Below, one piece after another: positions 14,507-22,814 of a stretch of DNA of 33,463 nt. How positions within the stretch are numbered: position 1 is the first letter of the stretch; every line of letters starts with the position of its first letter. The position numbers and the translations under genes are program-made. Where the stretch lies: NCBI GenBank assembly GCA_000470535.1, contig CBRG010000289.1:1-33463 (forward strand), written 5' to 3'. The notes beneath the pieces were generated by a model that had not been told where the DNA came from, did not search any database, and saw only the letters and a program-made list of their open reading frames with translations. This DNA is from Streptomyces sp. AW19M42. GTDB lineage: Bacteria; Actinomycetota; Actinomycetes; Streptomycetales; Streptomycetaceae.

Positions 14507-15949
14507 GTGACTGCTGTGTCTGCGAAGCCTCGCATCCCCAATGTCCTGGCCGGCCGCTACGCCTCCACGGAGCTGGCTGTCCTTTGGTCCCCCGAGCAGA
14601 AGGTGAAGCTGGAACGTCAGCTGTGGCTGGCGGTGCTGCGCGCCCAGAAGGACCTCGGGATCGAGGTACCCGACGCCGCTCTCGCCGATTACGAGCGCGT
14701 CCTCGATCAGGTCGACCTGGCCTCCATCGCTGAGCGCGAGAAGGTCACCCGGCATGACGTCAAGGCCCGCATCGAGGAGTTCAATGCTCTCGCCGGCCAT
14801 GAGCAGGTCCACAAGGGCATGACGTCCCGGGACCTCACCGAGAATGTCGAGCAGCTCCAGATCCGACTCTCCCTGGAACTGATGCGTGACCGCACGGTGG
14901 CCGTGCTGGCCCGGCTCGGCAGGCTGGCCGGCGAGTACCGCGAGCTGGTCATCGCCGGCCGTTCCCACAATGTCGCCGCGCAGGCGACGACGCTCGGCAA
15001 GCGCTTCGCGACAGCCGCTGACGAACTGCTGGTGGCCTACGGCCGGCTGGAGGACCTGCTGGGCCGCTATCCGCTGCGCGGCATCAAGGGGCCCGTCGGC
15101 ACCGCCCAGGACATGCTCGACCTGCTGGGCGGCGACGCCGGGAAGCTGGCCGACCTGGAGCAGCGCATCGCCGGCCACCTCGGCTTCGCACAAGCCTTCA
15201 CCTCCGTCGGCCAGGTCTACCCGCGCTCGCTCGACTACGACGTGGTGACCGCGCTGGTACAGCTGGCCGCCGCCCCTTCCTCGGTCGCGAAGACCATCCG
15301 GCTGATGGCCGGCCACGAACTGGTGACCGAGGGCTTCAAGCCCGGTCAGGTCGGCTCGTCCGCGATGCCGCACAAGATGAACACCCGCTCCTGCGAGCGC
15401 GTCAACGGCCTGATGGTGATCCTGCGCGGCTACGCGTCGATGACCGGCGAGCTGGCGGGCGACCAGTGGAACGAGGGCGATGTGTCCTGCTCCGTGGTGC
15501 GCCGGGTGGCACTGCCAGACGCGTTCTTCGCGTTCGACGGTCTGGTGGAGACCTTCCTGACGGTGCTCGACGAGTTCGGCGCCTTCCCCGCCGTGGTCGC
15601 CCGTGAGCTGGACCGCTACCTCCCGTTCCTCGCCACCACCAAGGTGCTGATGGGCGCGGTGCGCGCGGGTGTCGGGCGTGAGGTCGCCCACGAGGCCATC
15701 AAGGAGAACGCGGTCGCTTCCGCCCTGGCCATGCGTGAGCAGGGCACCGAGCGCAACGAGCTGCTCGACAAGCTGGCCGCCGACGAGCGCATTCCGCTGG
15801 ACCGCGCCCAGCTGGACGAGCTGATGGCCGACAAGCTCTCGTTCACGGGCGCCGCGGGTGACCAGGTCACTGCACTCGTCTCCCGGATCGAGGAGATCAC
15901 CAAGCAGCACCCGGAGGCCGCCGGGTACACGCCTGGCTCCATCCTCTGA
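14507..15949 (+). CDS. purB: Adenylosuccinate lyase
   Basis: PurB catalyses two purine steps, releasing fumarate from SAICAR and from adenylosuccinate. The 480-residue protein starts at GTG 14507 and shows the fumarase/aspartase superfamily layout. Residues EEFNALAGHEQVHKGMTSRDLTENV contain the HxGMTSxD region with the catalytic-site histidine area. GRSHNVAAQATTLGKR carries the second conserved histidine region. GSSAMPHKMNTRSCER is the superfamily signature loop with the catalytic serine, followed by the Q-W-x-E-G-D-V-S-C segment. The length and the TLGKRFA/GSSAMPHKMNT sequences fit the actinobacterial PurB form. A -10 box eight bases ahead suggests a leaderless mRNA. The downstream mug-type gene starts 20 bases after its stop and may be cotranscribed. 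Confidence 0.95.
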   Translation: MTAVSAKPRIPNVLAGRYASTELAVLWSPEQKVKLERQLWLAVLRAQKDLGIEVPDAALADYERVLDQVDLASIAEREKVTRHDVKARIEEFNALAGHEQVHKGMTSRDLTENVEQLQIRLSLELMRDRTVAVLARLGRLAGEYRELVIAGRSHNVAAQATTLGKRFATAADELLVAYGRLEDLLGRYPLRGIKGPVGTAQDMLDLLGGDAGKLADLEQRIAGHLGFAQAFTSVGQVYPRSLDYDVVTALVQLAAAPSSVAKTIRLMAGHELVTEGFKPGQVGSSAMPHKMNTRSCERVNGLMVILRGYASMTGELAGDQWNEGDVSCSVVRRVALPDAFFAFDGLVETFLTVLDEFGAFPAVVARELDRYLPFLATTKVLMGAVRAGVGREVAHEAIKENAVASALAMREQGTERNELLDKLAADERIPLDRAQLDELMADKLSFTGAAGDQVTALVSRIEEITKQHPEAAGYTPGSIL

Positions 15950-15968
15950 TGTCGCGCGCCACCGCTCG

Positions 15969-16532
15969 ATGACGCCCGAAGAGCTCCGGGCCGCCCGTGG
16001 CCGCACTGTTCCTGATGTGGCCGCGGGCGGCCTTCGCGTGCTGTTCTGCGGAATCAATCCGAGCCTGATGACTGGTGCCACGGGCCACCACTTCGCTTTC
16101 CCCGGCAATCGTTTCTGGCCGGTACTCCATCTGTCTGGTTTCACATCGCGGCAGTTGAGGCCCTCCGAGCAGTCGGAGCTGCTTCAGTACGGGCTGGGCA
16201 TCACCAACGTCGTCGCCAGGGCCACGGCCCGCGCCGACGAACTCTGCGCAGAGGAGTTCCGTGCGGGGGGAGAGATCCTCACCGCGAAGGTGGAACGGCT
16301 GCGGCCGCAGTGGCTGGCGGTGGTCGGCATCACGGCCTACCGGACGGCATTCGGTGAACGGCGGGCCCAAATCGGACGGCAGGAACGGACGATCGGCGGA
16401 GCGCACGTCTGGGCTCTGCCCAACCCCAGTGGCCTCAACGCCCACTGGACCGCTCAGACGATGGCCGCGGAGTACGGACGGCTCCGCAGCGCTGCCGCCG
16501 CGGACCTTCACACCGACACAACCGAGACCTGA
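15969..16532 (+). CDS. mug: G/U mismatch-specific DNA glycosylase (Mug/TDG family)
   Basis: A protein of 187 residues in the uracil-DNA glycosylase superfamily, family 2. Motif 1 is VLFCGINPSLMTGATGHHFA with the GINPS loop and the catalytic Asn. FPGNRFWPVLHLSGFT is the adjacent mismatch-pocket segment. Motif 2 is LPNPSGLNAHW, the conserved NPSGLN. These excise uracil or thymine mispaired with guanine, or ethenocytosine, in DNA repair. ATG 15969 begins the family sequence cleanly; the earlier in-frame stretch overlaps purB and is unrelated. It follows purB closely on the same strand. It is separated from the convergent ABC permease by about 100 bases. Confidence 0.92.
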   Translation: MTPEELRAARGRTVPDVAAGGLRVLFCGINPSLMTGATGHHFAFPGNRFWPVLHLSGFTSRQLRPSEQSELLQYGLGITNVVARATARADELCAEEFRAGGEILTAKVERLRPQWLAVVGITAYRTAFGERRAQIGRQERTIGGAHVWALPNPSGLNAHWTAQTMAAEYGRLRSAAAADLHTDTTET

Positions 16533-16639
16533 GCTCCGGATCCGACCCGGTCAGCACAGGCGGGACCGACCGCCCCTCAGCGGCCGGAAGCGATGCGCAC
16601 ACCGCGCCGCCCGTCCTCGTCCCAGTGAGCCTTCACGGC

Positions 16640-17377
16640 TCAGGCGTCGCGGCGTCGGAGCGCCCGCCATCCGGCCAACAGCACCACCGCGGCCCAGCCG
16701 GCGGTGACGGCCAGTCCCGTCCATGGGCCCAGGCTGCCTTCCGGGTGCTGGTGAAGCACCGCCTGTCCGGCCCGGTCCGGCAGATAGTCGGCCGCGCTGC
16801 CCGCGATGTCCCCGACTACGAACGAGACGATCAGGATGAAGGGGATGAGCAGGCTGAGCACGGCAATCGCGCTGCGCAGCAGAACGGTCAGCCCCGCCGC
16901 GAACAGTGCCATCAGCGCCAGATATATCGCCCCTCCGAACGCCGCTCTCAAGGCGCCCGGTTCGCCGAGGCCGATGGCGTACTTCCCCATGAAGAGCTGT
17001 CCTGAGAGGAACGAACCCAAGGTGGTGATGAGGCCGACCGCCAGCGCCGCTCCTGCGATGAGCGACATCTTGACCGTGTAGAAGTGGGTGCGGCGCGGGA
17101 CCGCCGCGAGCGACACGCGCAGTGCGCCATTGAGGTACTCGGACGAAATCGCCGTAGCGCCGAAGCTGATGGCGGCGATCTGACCGAAGTTCAGCGCGTA
17201 GAAGGCGCCGAAGACGAGTTCGGCGTCCGCGCTGTCCGCCTCGGCCTGACCGACAGTGGCGAATGTCAGCACGGTGACGACCATGGTGACGAGGAAGACG
17301 GCGATCAGAGATCCGGAGACGGAACGCAGCGATCTGATCTTGATCCACTCGGAGCGCAGGACTGCGGTTGTCGACAT
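16640..17377 (-). CDS. ABC transporter permease (ABC-2 type)
   Basis: A membrane protein of 245 residues. About six hydrophobic helices are visible, for instance VSGSLIAVFLVTMVVTVLTF, FYALNFGQIAAISFGATAIS, GAALAVGLITTLGSFLSG, AIYLALMALFAAGLTVLLR, VLSLLIPFILIVSFVVGDI and GLAVTAGWAAVVLLAGW. The N-terminus LRSEWIKIRSLRS is the usual ABC-2 permease opening, and SSEYLNGALRVSL is the coupling-helix motif. ATG 17377 follows AAGGGG, and the ATPase stop is two bases upstream, so both subunits are cotranslated from one operon. It is the membrane half of an exporter of unknown cargo that sits divergent from a two-component system. Confidence 0.9.
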   Translation of the reverse strand: MSTTAVLRSEWIKIRSLRSVSGSLIAVFLVTMVVTVLTFATVGQAEADSADAELVFGAFYALNFGQIAAISFGATAISSEYLNGALRVSLAAVPRRTHFYTVKMSLIAGAALAVGLITTLGSFLSGQLFMGKYAIGLGEPGALRAAFGGAIYLALMALFAAGLTVLLRSAIAVLSLLIPFILIVSFVVGDIAGSAADYLPDRAGQAVLHQHPEGSLGPWTGLAVTAGWAAVVLLAGWRALRRRDA

Positions 17378-17379
17378 GG

Positions 17380-18315
17380 TCAGACCCCTTGAGGTGTGGT
17401 GGGCGCGGCGGCGGAGGCGAATTCCGCGGCACCAGCGGTGAGATCCAGGTAGGCCTGTTCCAACGTGGTCTGCTCGTCCATGAGCTCAAGGACCGCGATG
17501 CCCTCTCTGGCTGCGATCGCTCCGATCTCCTCCGCCTTGACGCCCTCGACGGTCCACCGGCCGTCCTCCCCCTGCGCGGCCCGGTATCCGCTGCGTGCCA
17601 GAACCTCGCCGAACCGGGCGGATTCCGTCGTGCGCATGTGCACCCTGGGCCGGCTTCGGGAGTCGAGGAACTCCTGCATCGGCAGGTCGATGAGGAGCCG
17701 TCCGCGTCCGAGCACGATCAGATGGTCGGCGAACGACGACGTCTCGTTCATCAGGTGACTGGAGACGAGCACGGTGCGGCCCTCGCGGGCAAGCCGCTTC
17801 ATCAGCTCCCGGATCCAGACGATGCCCTCCGGATCCAGCCCGTTCGACGGCTCGTCCAGCATGACCACGTCCGGGTCACCGAGCAACGCCGCCGCTATAC
17901 CGAGCCGTTGGCGCATGCCGAGAGAGAGCGTCTTGATCCGGCGTCCGCCCACCTGGGCGAGGCCGGCCTCCTCCAGCACCTCCTCGACTCGGCCGCGGCC
18001 CATGCGGTTGCTCGTCGCGAGCATCAACAGGTGGTCGCGGGCCGTCCGCGAACCGTGAGCTGCCTGCGGATCGAGGAGTACTCCAACCCGGCGCAACGGC
18101 TGGTCGAGGGCCGCGTAGGGCTGACCACCGATGGTGGTGGAGCCACCCGTGGGCCGGTCCAGCCCGAGGACCAGCCGCATGGTGGTGGACTTGCCTGCCC
18201 CGTTGGGCCCGAGGAACCCGGTGACCCTGCCGGGTCGCACGCTGAAGGTGAGATGGTCCACGGCGCGGGTCCCGCCGTAGTCCTTCGTGAGCTCGTGGAC
18301 GTCGATACTGGTCAT
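17380..18315 (-). CDS. ABC transporter ATP-binding protein
   Basis: An ATPase subunit of 311 residues. Walker A is GPNGAGKST (36-44), the Q-loop region follows, signature LSLGMRQRLGIAAALLG, Walker B VVMLDEPSNGLDPEG and the H-loop SSHLMNET. The C-terminal 80 residues (RPRVHMRTTESARFGEVLARSG onward) form the accessory domain usual for drug- or lantibiotic-type exporters (CcmA/NatA/BcrA-like). It pairs with the permease that starts two bases after its stop. The promoter region is shared with the divergent histidine kinase, whose response regulator probably controls this operon in response to the exported compound or to envelope stress. Confidence 0.94.
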   Translation of the reverse strand: MTSIDVHELTKDYGGTRAVDHLTFSVRPGRVTGFLGPNGAGKSTTMRLVLGLDRPTGGSTTIGGQPYAALDQPLRRVGVLLDPQAAHGSRTARDHLLMLATSNRMGRGRVEEVLEEAGLAQVGGRRIKTLSLGMRQRLGIAAALLGDPDVVMLDEPSNGLDPEGIVWIRELMKRLAREGRTVLVSSHLMNETSSFADHLIVLGRGRLLIDLPMQEFLDSRSRPRVHMRTTESARFGEVLARSGYRAAQGEDGRWTVEGVKAEEIGAIAAREGIAVLELMDEQTTLEQAYLDLTAGAAEFASAAAPTTPQGV

Positions 18316-18377
18316 GTCCTCAGCCTGGCCGCCCCGCCGGGGACGATCCTCCCCCGCAGGAGTGGATCATCTCCCTC

Positions 18378-18403
18378 GCTCGGGGGAGCCGCCGCCCCCG
18401 AGC
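18378..18403. promoter_or_regulatory. Perfect 9-bp inverted repeat between ABC operon and histidine kinase
   Basis: GCTCGGGGG (18378-18386) and CCCCCGAGC (18395-18403) are exact complements with an 8-base loop, ending 19 bases before the kinase start. It lies in the 107-bp gap between divergent operons. It may be a binding site of the LuxR-type response regulator, or a hairpin in the kinase mRNA leader. Confidence 0.5.
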
Positions 18404-18422
18404 ACGCTGGCACGATGGCAGC

Positions 18423-19601
18423 ATGCTCCGCTTCCTCCACCCGTTGACCGCGCAGGTCACCTACACCCGCTGGCTGCATCTGCTCATGCCGTCCGCCGCT
18501 GTGAGCGTGTGGCTGTTCATCTCGATGGACACGCCGTGGGTGCCCGTCGTCCTCGCGGCGCTGGTCGGCCTGATACCCGGCACGCGGCTCGCCGAGGGGA
18601 TCCAGGCGCAGTTGCTGCTCACGCCCGCGGAGCGCGGCACCCCCGACGCGACCGTCTCTGTCGCACCCTCCATCTCCTGGTCCGAGCGCTGGCGGACCGC
18701 ACTCTGGCTGGAGGTGCGGCTGCTGTGCGCGGGTCTGGCCGGTCTCGCCACGGTGTGGCTGCCGGCCACGACAGTCGACCTCGTCCGCTCGTCGCTCGGT
18801 TCGGATCCGAGCGACGAATGGTTCGCCACCGGCCTCGGGCCGCACTGGTGGGCTGCGCTCCTCGCGCCCGTTCCCCTGCTGATCATGTTTCCGGTGATCG
18901 TGGGCTGCGGAGAACTGATCACCGCGGCGGCCCGCTGGCTGCTGGGTCCGACACCGGTCCAGCGGTTGACAGCGCTGGAGGAACGCACCGAACAGCTTCT
19001 GGAACGCAACCGGATCGCGCGCGAACTGCACGACTCGATCGGGCACGCCCTGACGGTGGCCGTGGTGCAGGCGGGAGCCGCCAGGACGGCGCGCGACCCG
19101 GAGTTCACCGAACGGGCGCTGGCGGCGATCGAAGAGACCGGCCGCTGCGCGCTCGACGACCTGGAACGGGTGCTGCGGGTGCTGCGCGAGTCGGGTACGC
19201 CGCCGGGGCAACGGCCGTCCCTGATCGAGGCGGACCGCTTGCTGGACTCCGCGCGGGGAGCAGGGGCGAAGGTCGATGCCGAGGTGTCCGGTCCCCTGGA
19301 GCAGGTACCGGGGTCTGTGTCGCGTGAGGGGTACCGCATTCTTCAGGAGTCCCTCACCAATGCCCTGCGGCACTCGCGGTCAGCCCCCGTGCGGGTCCGT
19401 ATCCGTATCAGCGTGGCGGAGGGCCGTCTGGAGTTGGAGGTAACCAACCCGTTCACGGGTTCGACCAGTACGCCCGGGGGCGGAACCGGGCTGCGGGGAA
19501 TCCGGGAGAGAGCGGCCCTGCTCGGCGGAAACGCCAAAACGGGCCTGTACGAAGGGGAATGGATGGTGCACGCGAGCCTTCCGCTGAAGCGCATACGCTG
19601 A
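18423..19601 (+). CDS. Sensor histidine kinase (HisKA_3/NarL-type)
   Basis: A protein of 392 residues. The N-terminal half carries hydrophobic segments (WLHLLMPSAAVSVWLFISM, VPVVLAALVGLIPG, LCAGLAGLATVWLP, WWAALLAPVPLLIMFPVIV), giving about four membrane passes and little extracellular domain, as in intramembrane-sensing kinases. The dimerisation/phosphoacceptor region has RIARELHDSIGHALTVAVVQ, with the phosphorylated His203. The HATPase_c domain follows, with N-box LQESLTNALRHSRS and G-boxes at GGGTGLRGIRERAALLGG. It autophosphorylates and passes phosphate to the response regulator encoded five bases downstream. It is divergent from the ABC exporter operon, a standard detection-and-efflux layout. 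Confidence 0.92.
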   Translation: MLRFLHPLTAQVTYTRWLHLLMPSAAVSVWLFISMDTPWVPVVLAALVGLIPGTRLAEGIQAQLLLTPAERGTPDATVSVAPSISWSERWRTALWLEVRLLCAGLAGLATVWLPATTVDLVRSSLGSDPSDEWFATGLGPHWWAALLAPVPLLIMFPVIVGCGELITAAARWLLGPTPVQRLTALEERTEQLLERNRIARELHDSIGHALTVAVVQAGAARTARDPEFTERALAAIEETGRCALDDLERVLRVLRESGTPPGQRPSLIEADRLLDSARGAGAKVDAEVSGPLEQVPGSVSREGYRILQESLTNALRHSRSAPVRVRIRISVAEGRLELEVTNPFTGSTSTPGGGTGLRGIRERAALLGGNAKTGLYEGEWMVHASLPLKRIR

Positions 19602-19605
19602 CCGG

Positions 19606-20256
19606 ATGCCGGTTACCGTTCTTCTCGTCGATGACGAACCCCTGGTCCGCGCGGGTCTGCGCGCGGTCCTGGAGGCCCAGCCCGATATCGAGGTAGTGGG
19701 TGAGGCGGGGGATGGAGCCGCGGTGATCCCCCTGGTACGTCAGCTGCGGCCCGATGTCGTCGCGATGGACGTCCGGATGCCGCTGATGGACGGGATCGAG
19801 GCGACCAGAGTGGTGCTGCGCACGGTGCCCGAGCCGCCGAAGATCCTGGTGGTGACGACGTTCGAGAATGACGAGTACGTCTACGAGGCGCTGCGTGCGG
19901 GGGCGGACGGCTTCCTCCTGAAGCGGGCCCGGCCCGCCGAGATCGTGAACGCGGTGCGGCTGGTGGCGGAGGGCGAGTCCCTGTTGTTCCCGGCTGCGGT
20001 CCGGCAGCTGGCCGCCGAGTACGGTACGAGCAGGGCACGCGAGGCCATGGACCGGGCCTCGCTCACCGAGCGCGAGGCCGCTGTGCTGCGGCTGATGGCC
20101 CGGGGGCTGTCCAATGCTGAGATCGCGGACAGGCTCGTGGTGGGTGTGCAGACGGTGAAAACCCATGTCAGCTCCGTATTGGCGAAGTTGGGCGCCCGCG
20201 ACCGCACACAGGCCGTCATCGCCGCCTATGAGTCCGGATTCGTCGCACCCAGCTGA
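19606..20256 (+). CDS. Response regulator, NarL/LuxR type
   Basis: A protein of 216 residues starting four bases after the kinase stop. The receiver domain has the acidic pair Asp9/Asp10 (LLVDDEPLVRAG), phosphoacceptor Asp55 (VVAMDVRMPLMDG), the conserved Thr in VVTTFENDEYV and Lys near residue 104 (GFLLKRARP). The C-terminal LuxR helix-turn-helix has LTEREAAVLRLMARGLSNAEIADRLVVGVQTVKTHVSSVLAKLGARDR, all hallmarks present. It is expected to be phosphorylated by the upstream kinase and to activate the divergent ABC exporter operon, possibly through the inverted repeat at 18378-18403. Confidence 0.94.
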   Translation: MPVTVLLVDDEPLVRAGLRAVLEAQPDIEVVGEAGDGAAVIPLVRQLRPDVVAMDVRMPLMDGIEATRVVLRTVPEPPKILVVTTFENDEYVYEALRAGADGFLLKRARPAEIVNAVRLVAEGESLLFPAAVRQLAAEYGTSRAREAMDRASLTEREAAVLRLMARGLSNAEIADRLVVGVQTVKTHVSSVLAKLGARDRTQAVIAAYESGFVAPS

Positions 20257-20489
20257 GCCCGGACCGAACCAGGACCATAGCCGGGCCGAAACGCAGGACG
20301 AGACACAGGACGAAGCCGGGCCGGAGACAAGCTGAACCCGGGCCGGCGGCAGGATGGGGCCAGACCGGAATCGGGCCGAGCACCGGATGTTCCCGGTCCT
20401 TCGCAGACCGCGTCGCGTCCCGCAGTCGCCCCGCCCCTGTGCAACGAGTACCATCCGCCTGACATGCGCACGAGCTGGGAGGACACACC

Positions 20490-21647
20490 GTGGGCCGGCT
20501 GACCGGTGGGGACCCGTCGTTGCTGCGTCGGATCAATTCCGCGGTGGTACTGCACGCCCTCAGGGGCGCCGGTTCCCCGACCCTCACAGACCTGACGCGG
20601 ATCACCGGGCTTTCGCGGCCGACGGTCGAGGGCGTCGTGGAAGGGCTCTTCGAGGCAGGTCTGGTCGTCGAGTCGGCGCCCGACGGCGCCGAGGCACGAC
20701 GGCAGGGGCGTCCGGCCCGGCGTTTCCGGTTCCGTGCCGAGGCCGGACACCTGCTGGGCATCGAGATCGGCCCGCACCGGGTCTCGGCTCTGCTGTCGGG
20801 CCTGGACGGCCGGATCATCGGCGCAGGTTCACGTGCGGTGTCCGAGACGGCCTGTGCCGACGACCGCCTCGACAGGGTGCGGACCGTGGTCGCCGAAGTC
20901 CTGCGGCGGACCGGCGTGGCGCGCAGCAGCCTGCGGGCGGTCGGGGTCGGCAGCCCGGGCATCGTGGAGGCCGACGGCACGGTCAGGCTGGGCACCGCGC
21001 TTCCGGGCTGGACCGGCCTGGCCCTCGGTGAGCGGCTACGGCGGTCCTTCCGCTGCCCTGTGCTCGTGGAGAACGATGCGAACGCCGCAGCCGTCGCGGA
21101 GCACTGGAAGGGTGCGGCCACCGAGTCCGACGACATCGTGTTCGTGCTGGCGGGGCTGAGTCCTGGAGCGGGATCGCTGATCGGCGGACGGCTGCACCGC
21201 GGCTTCGGCGGTGCGGCGGGCGAGATCGGCGCACTGCATCTGCTCGGCCGTGACGTCACACCGGAGCGGCTGCTGTCCACGACGGACACACCTCTGGACC
21301 CACTTGACGAACATGCGGTGGCTGCCGTGTTCGCGAAGGCGCGGCACGGCGACGAGGAGGCCCAAGCGGCGGTCGAGCGGTTCATCCAGCGGCTGGTCCA
21401 CGATGTCGCCGCGCTGGTGCTGGCGCTCGATCCTGAGCTGGTGGTCGTCGGAGGGTGGGCAGCCGGACTGGACGGGGTGCTCAACCCGCTCCGCGGTGAG
21501 CTGGCCCGCTACTGTCTGCGGCCCCCAAGGGTGGCGCTGTCACTGCTCGGCGAGGCGGCTGTGGCAACGGGGGCGCTGCGGCTGGCCCTCGACCACGTGG
21601 AGGAGCAGCTGTTCGCGGTGGAGGGAACGGTGACGGCCCGCCGCTGA
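20490..21647 (+). CDS. ROK family transcriptional regulator
   Basis: A protein of 385 residues from GTG 20490, with GGGAGGA upstream. The N-terminal winged helix-turn-helix is VVLHALRGAGSPTLTDLTRI followed by TGLSRPTVEGVVEGLFEAGLV. The ROK sugar-kinase-like domain has a phosphate-1 glycine strand (LLGIEIGPHRVSALL), GVGSPGIVEADGTV, a sugar-site VENDANAAAVAEHW and GRLHRGFGGAAGEIG. The usual ROK zinc motif CxCGxxGCxE, expected right after GEIG, is absent (ALHLLGRDVTPERLLS), so it probably lacks the structural zinc. These proteins repress sugar uptake or utilisation genes and are released by sugars. No sugar operon lies beside it, so it may act at a distance. It is convergent with the GntR gene. 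Confidence 0.9.
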   Translation: MGRLTGGDPSLLRRINSAVVLHALRGAGSPTLTDLTRITGLSRPTVEGVVEGLFEAGLVVESAPDGAEARRQGRPARRFRFRAEAGHLLGIEIGPHRVSALLSGLDGRIIGAGSRAVSETACADDRLDRVRTVVAEVLRRTGVARSSLRAVGVGSPGIVEADGTVRLGTALPGWTGLALGERLRRSFRCPVLVENDANAAAVAEHWKGAATESDDIVFVLAGLSPGAGSLIGGRLHRGFGGAAGEIGALHLLGRDVTPERLLSTTDTPLDPLDEHAVAAVFAKARHGDEEAQAAVERFIQRLVHDVAALVLALDPELVVVGGWAAGLDGVLNPLRGELARYCLRPPRVALSLLGEAAVATGALRLALDHVEEQLFAVEGTVTARR

Positions 21648-21672
21648 GCGCGACGGGCCGTAGGTACACGAG

Positions 21673-21691
21673 TCCCGGCGGGCCGCCGGGA
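21673..21691. terminator. Stem-loop between convergent ROK and GntR genes
   Basis: TCCCGGC (21673-21679) pairs with GCCGGGA (21685-21691) around a 5-base loop. It is in the 53-bp gap between the ROK stop (21647) and the GntR stop (21701), so it can terminate both transcripts. There is no T-tract. Confidence 0.55.
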
Positions 21692-21700
21692 GGCACCCGG

Positions 21701-22468
21701 TCAGGATGCCTGGCGCTCCTGGTCGTGGTGGCTGATCTCCACGTCGCCCGAGTCACCGAAGGTGAGTCGGCAGGTGTCGGCCCGGTAGGTGGCGATGGAA
21801 ACGGCCGCTGTGCCGCCCGCGGCCAGGTAGCGGGTGGTGACGACGAGGACAGGAGCCCCCGGAAGCCGGTCGAGCTCCTTGGCGTCGTCCGCGCGGGCCG
21901 AGCCGAGCTCCACCGAGCGGTCCTGGCCGTCGAGCCCGAGCCGGTGCAGTTCACGCACGACCCCGCGCGCCCTGGCGGAACCGGACGGTGCGTCTATCGC
22001 GGAGAGCGCGGGAACCGAGGACGACGGCACGTACAGCAGCTCCGCCGCGACGGGATGCCCGTGGGAGACCCGGATCCGTCGCACGACGTGGACGAGCTCG
22101 TCGCCCGCCACGTCGAGCGCATCGGCCACCGCCGCAGGTGCGGTCGCGGTCCGGCAGTCCACCGGCTGCCACGCCTCGCCCGCGCCGCCTCCGCTCCAGT
22201 CGTGCTGAGCAGTGGAGACGGCCACGCCCACGCGCGGCGGCGCGACCGTGGTCCCGACCCCCCGCCGGCGCTGCAGTCTGCCTTCGAGTTCGAGCTGCTC
22301 CAGCGCCTGCCGGAGCGTGGCCCGCGCGACGCCGAACCGGGCGGCGAGCTCCCGCTCGTTGGGGAGGATCTCCCCCACCGCGAAGTCCGAGTCGAGTGCC
22401 TCACTGAGCACGGTCTTCAGGTGCCAGTACTTCGGCTCCGGTACCGATTCCAGCTGCGTGGTCCCCAC
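21701..22468 (-). CDS. GntR/HutC family transcriptional regulator
   Basis: A protein of 255 residues from GTG 22468, with GGAGGACAAGG directly upstream. A TTG at 22483 is in frame but would put the start inside the ribosome binding region. The winged helix-turn-helix is PNERELAARFGVARATLRQALEQLELEGRLQRRRGVGTTVA, typical GntR. The effector domain is of UTRA/HutC type (ELVHVVRRIRVSHGHPVAAELLYVP, then LVVTTRYLAAGGTAAVSIATYRADTCRLTF), like the DasR and YvoA regulators that sense sugar phosphates or amino-acid derivatives. A DasR-like palindrome overlaps its -35 element, so autoregulation is likely. It is convergent with the ROK regulator. Confidence 0.92.
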   Translation of the reverse strand: MGTTQLESVPEPKYWHLKTVLSEALDSDFAVGEILPNERELAARFGVARATLRQALEQLELEGRLQRRRGVGTTVAPPRVGVAVSTAQHDWSGGGAGEAWQPVDCRTATAPAAVADALDVAGDELVHVVRRIRVSHGHPVAAELLYVPSSSVPALSAIDAPSGSARARGVVRELHRLGLDGQDRSVELGSARADDAKELDRLPGAPVLVVTTRYLAAGGTAAVSIATYRADTCRLTFGDSGDVEISHHDQERQAS

Positions 22469-22540
22469 CCTTGTCCTCCGCAATCGCCCAGCGGCTTTTC
22501 CGCGACGTTATTTATTAAAGGTTCCTGTCTTAACGTTGCG

Positions 22541-22575
22541 ACCATAGGACGGCGCACCCCCTTGGTCAAGACCAA
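22541..22575 (-). promoter_or_regulatory. GntR promoter with overlapping DasR-like operator
   Basis: On the minus strand a -35 TTGACC (22569-22564) and a -10 TATGGT (22546-22541) are separated by 17 bp, one of the clearest promoters in the window. The -35 lies inside the inverted repeat TTGGTC-AA-GACCAA (22562-22575). The arms match the core TGGTC...GACCA of DasR-type GntR sites (TGGTCTAGACCA). Transcription would start near 22534, giving a 5' leader of about 66 bases that is AT-rich. Confidence 0.65.
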
Positions 22576-22661
22576 TCCTTAGCCGGTAACCCTGTGAAAC
22601 GAGGCACTGTCGCAGAGCGTTCACAGGGCGTTCGCGGACCGGTGCGCCGTACGCAGCACAA

Positions 22662-22693
22662 AGCCCCACGTCCGGGCAGGTCCGTGGGGCTTC
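22662..22693. terminator. Strong stem-loop, bidirectional terminator type
   Basis: AAGCCCCACG (22662-22671) is exactly complementary to CGTGGGGCTT (22684-22693), with a 12-base loop. This AAGCCCC...GGGGCTT form is typical of actinobacterial terminators. No intact gene ends here now; the nearest candidate is the sigma-factor remnant on the minus strand ending at 22815. Confidence 0.65.
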
Positions 22694-22814
22694 GGGAGCT
22701 TTCTGCGCACTGCCGGCCGACGGCGGCAACCGGGCGGCGACACCAGGCGGGGGCGGCTGGAACGAAATGTAGGGAAAACCGAGGGGATACGGGTGAATCC
22801 ACCGGTTGCGGCAG

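Noticed and set aside
20257..20489. Short repeated words (AGCCGGGCC, AGGACGA) after the response regulator
   Set aside because: The repeats are short and irregular, in GC-rich DNA; no structured array or CRISPR-like spacing is present.
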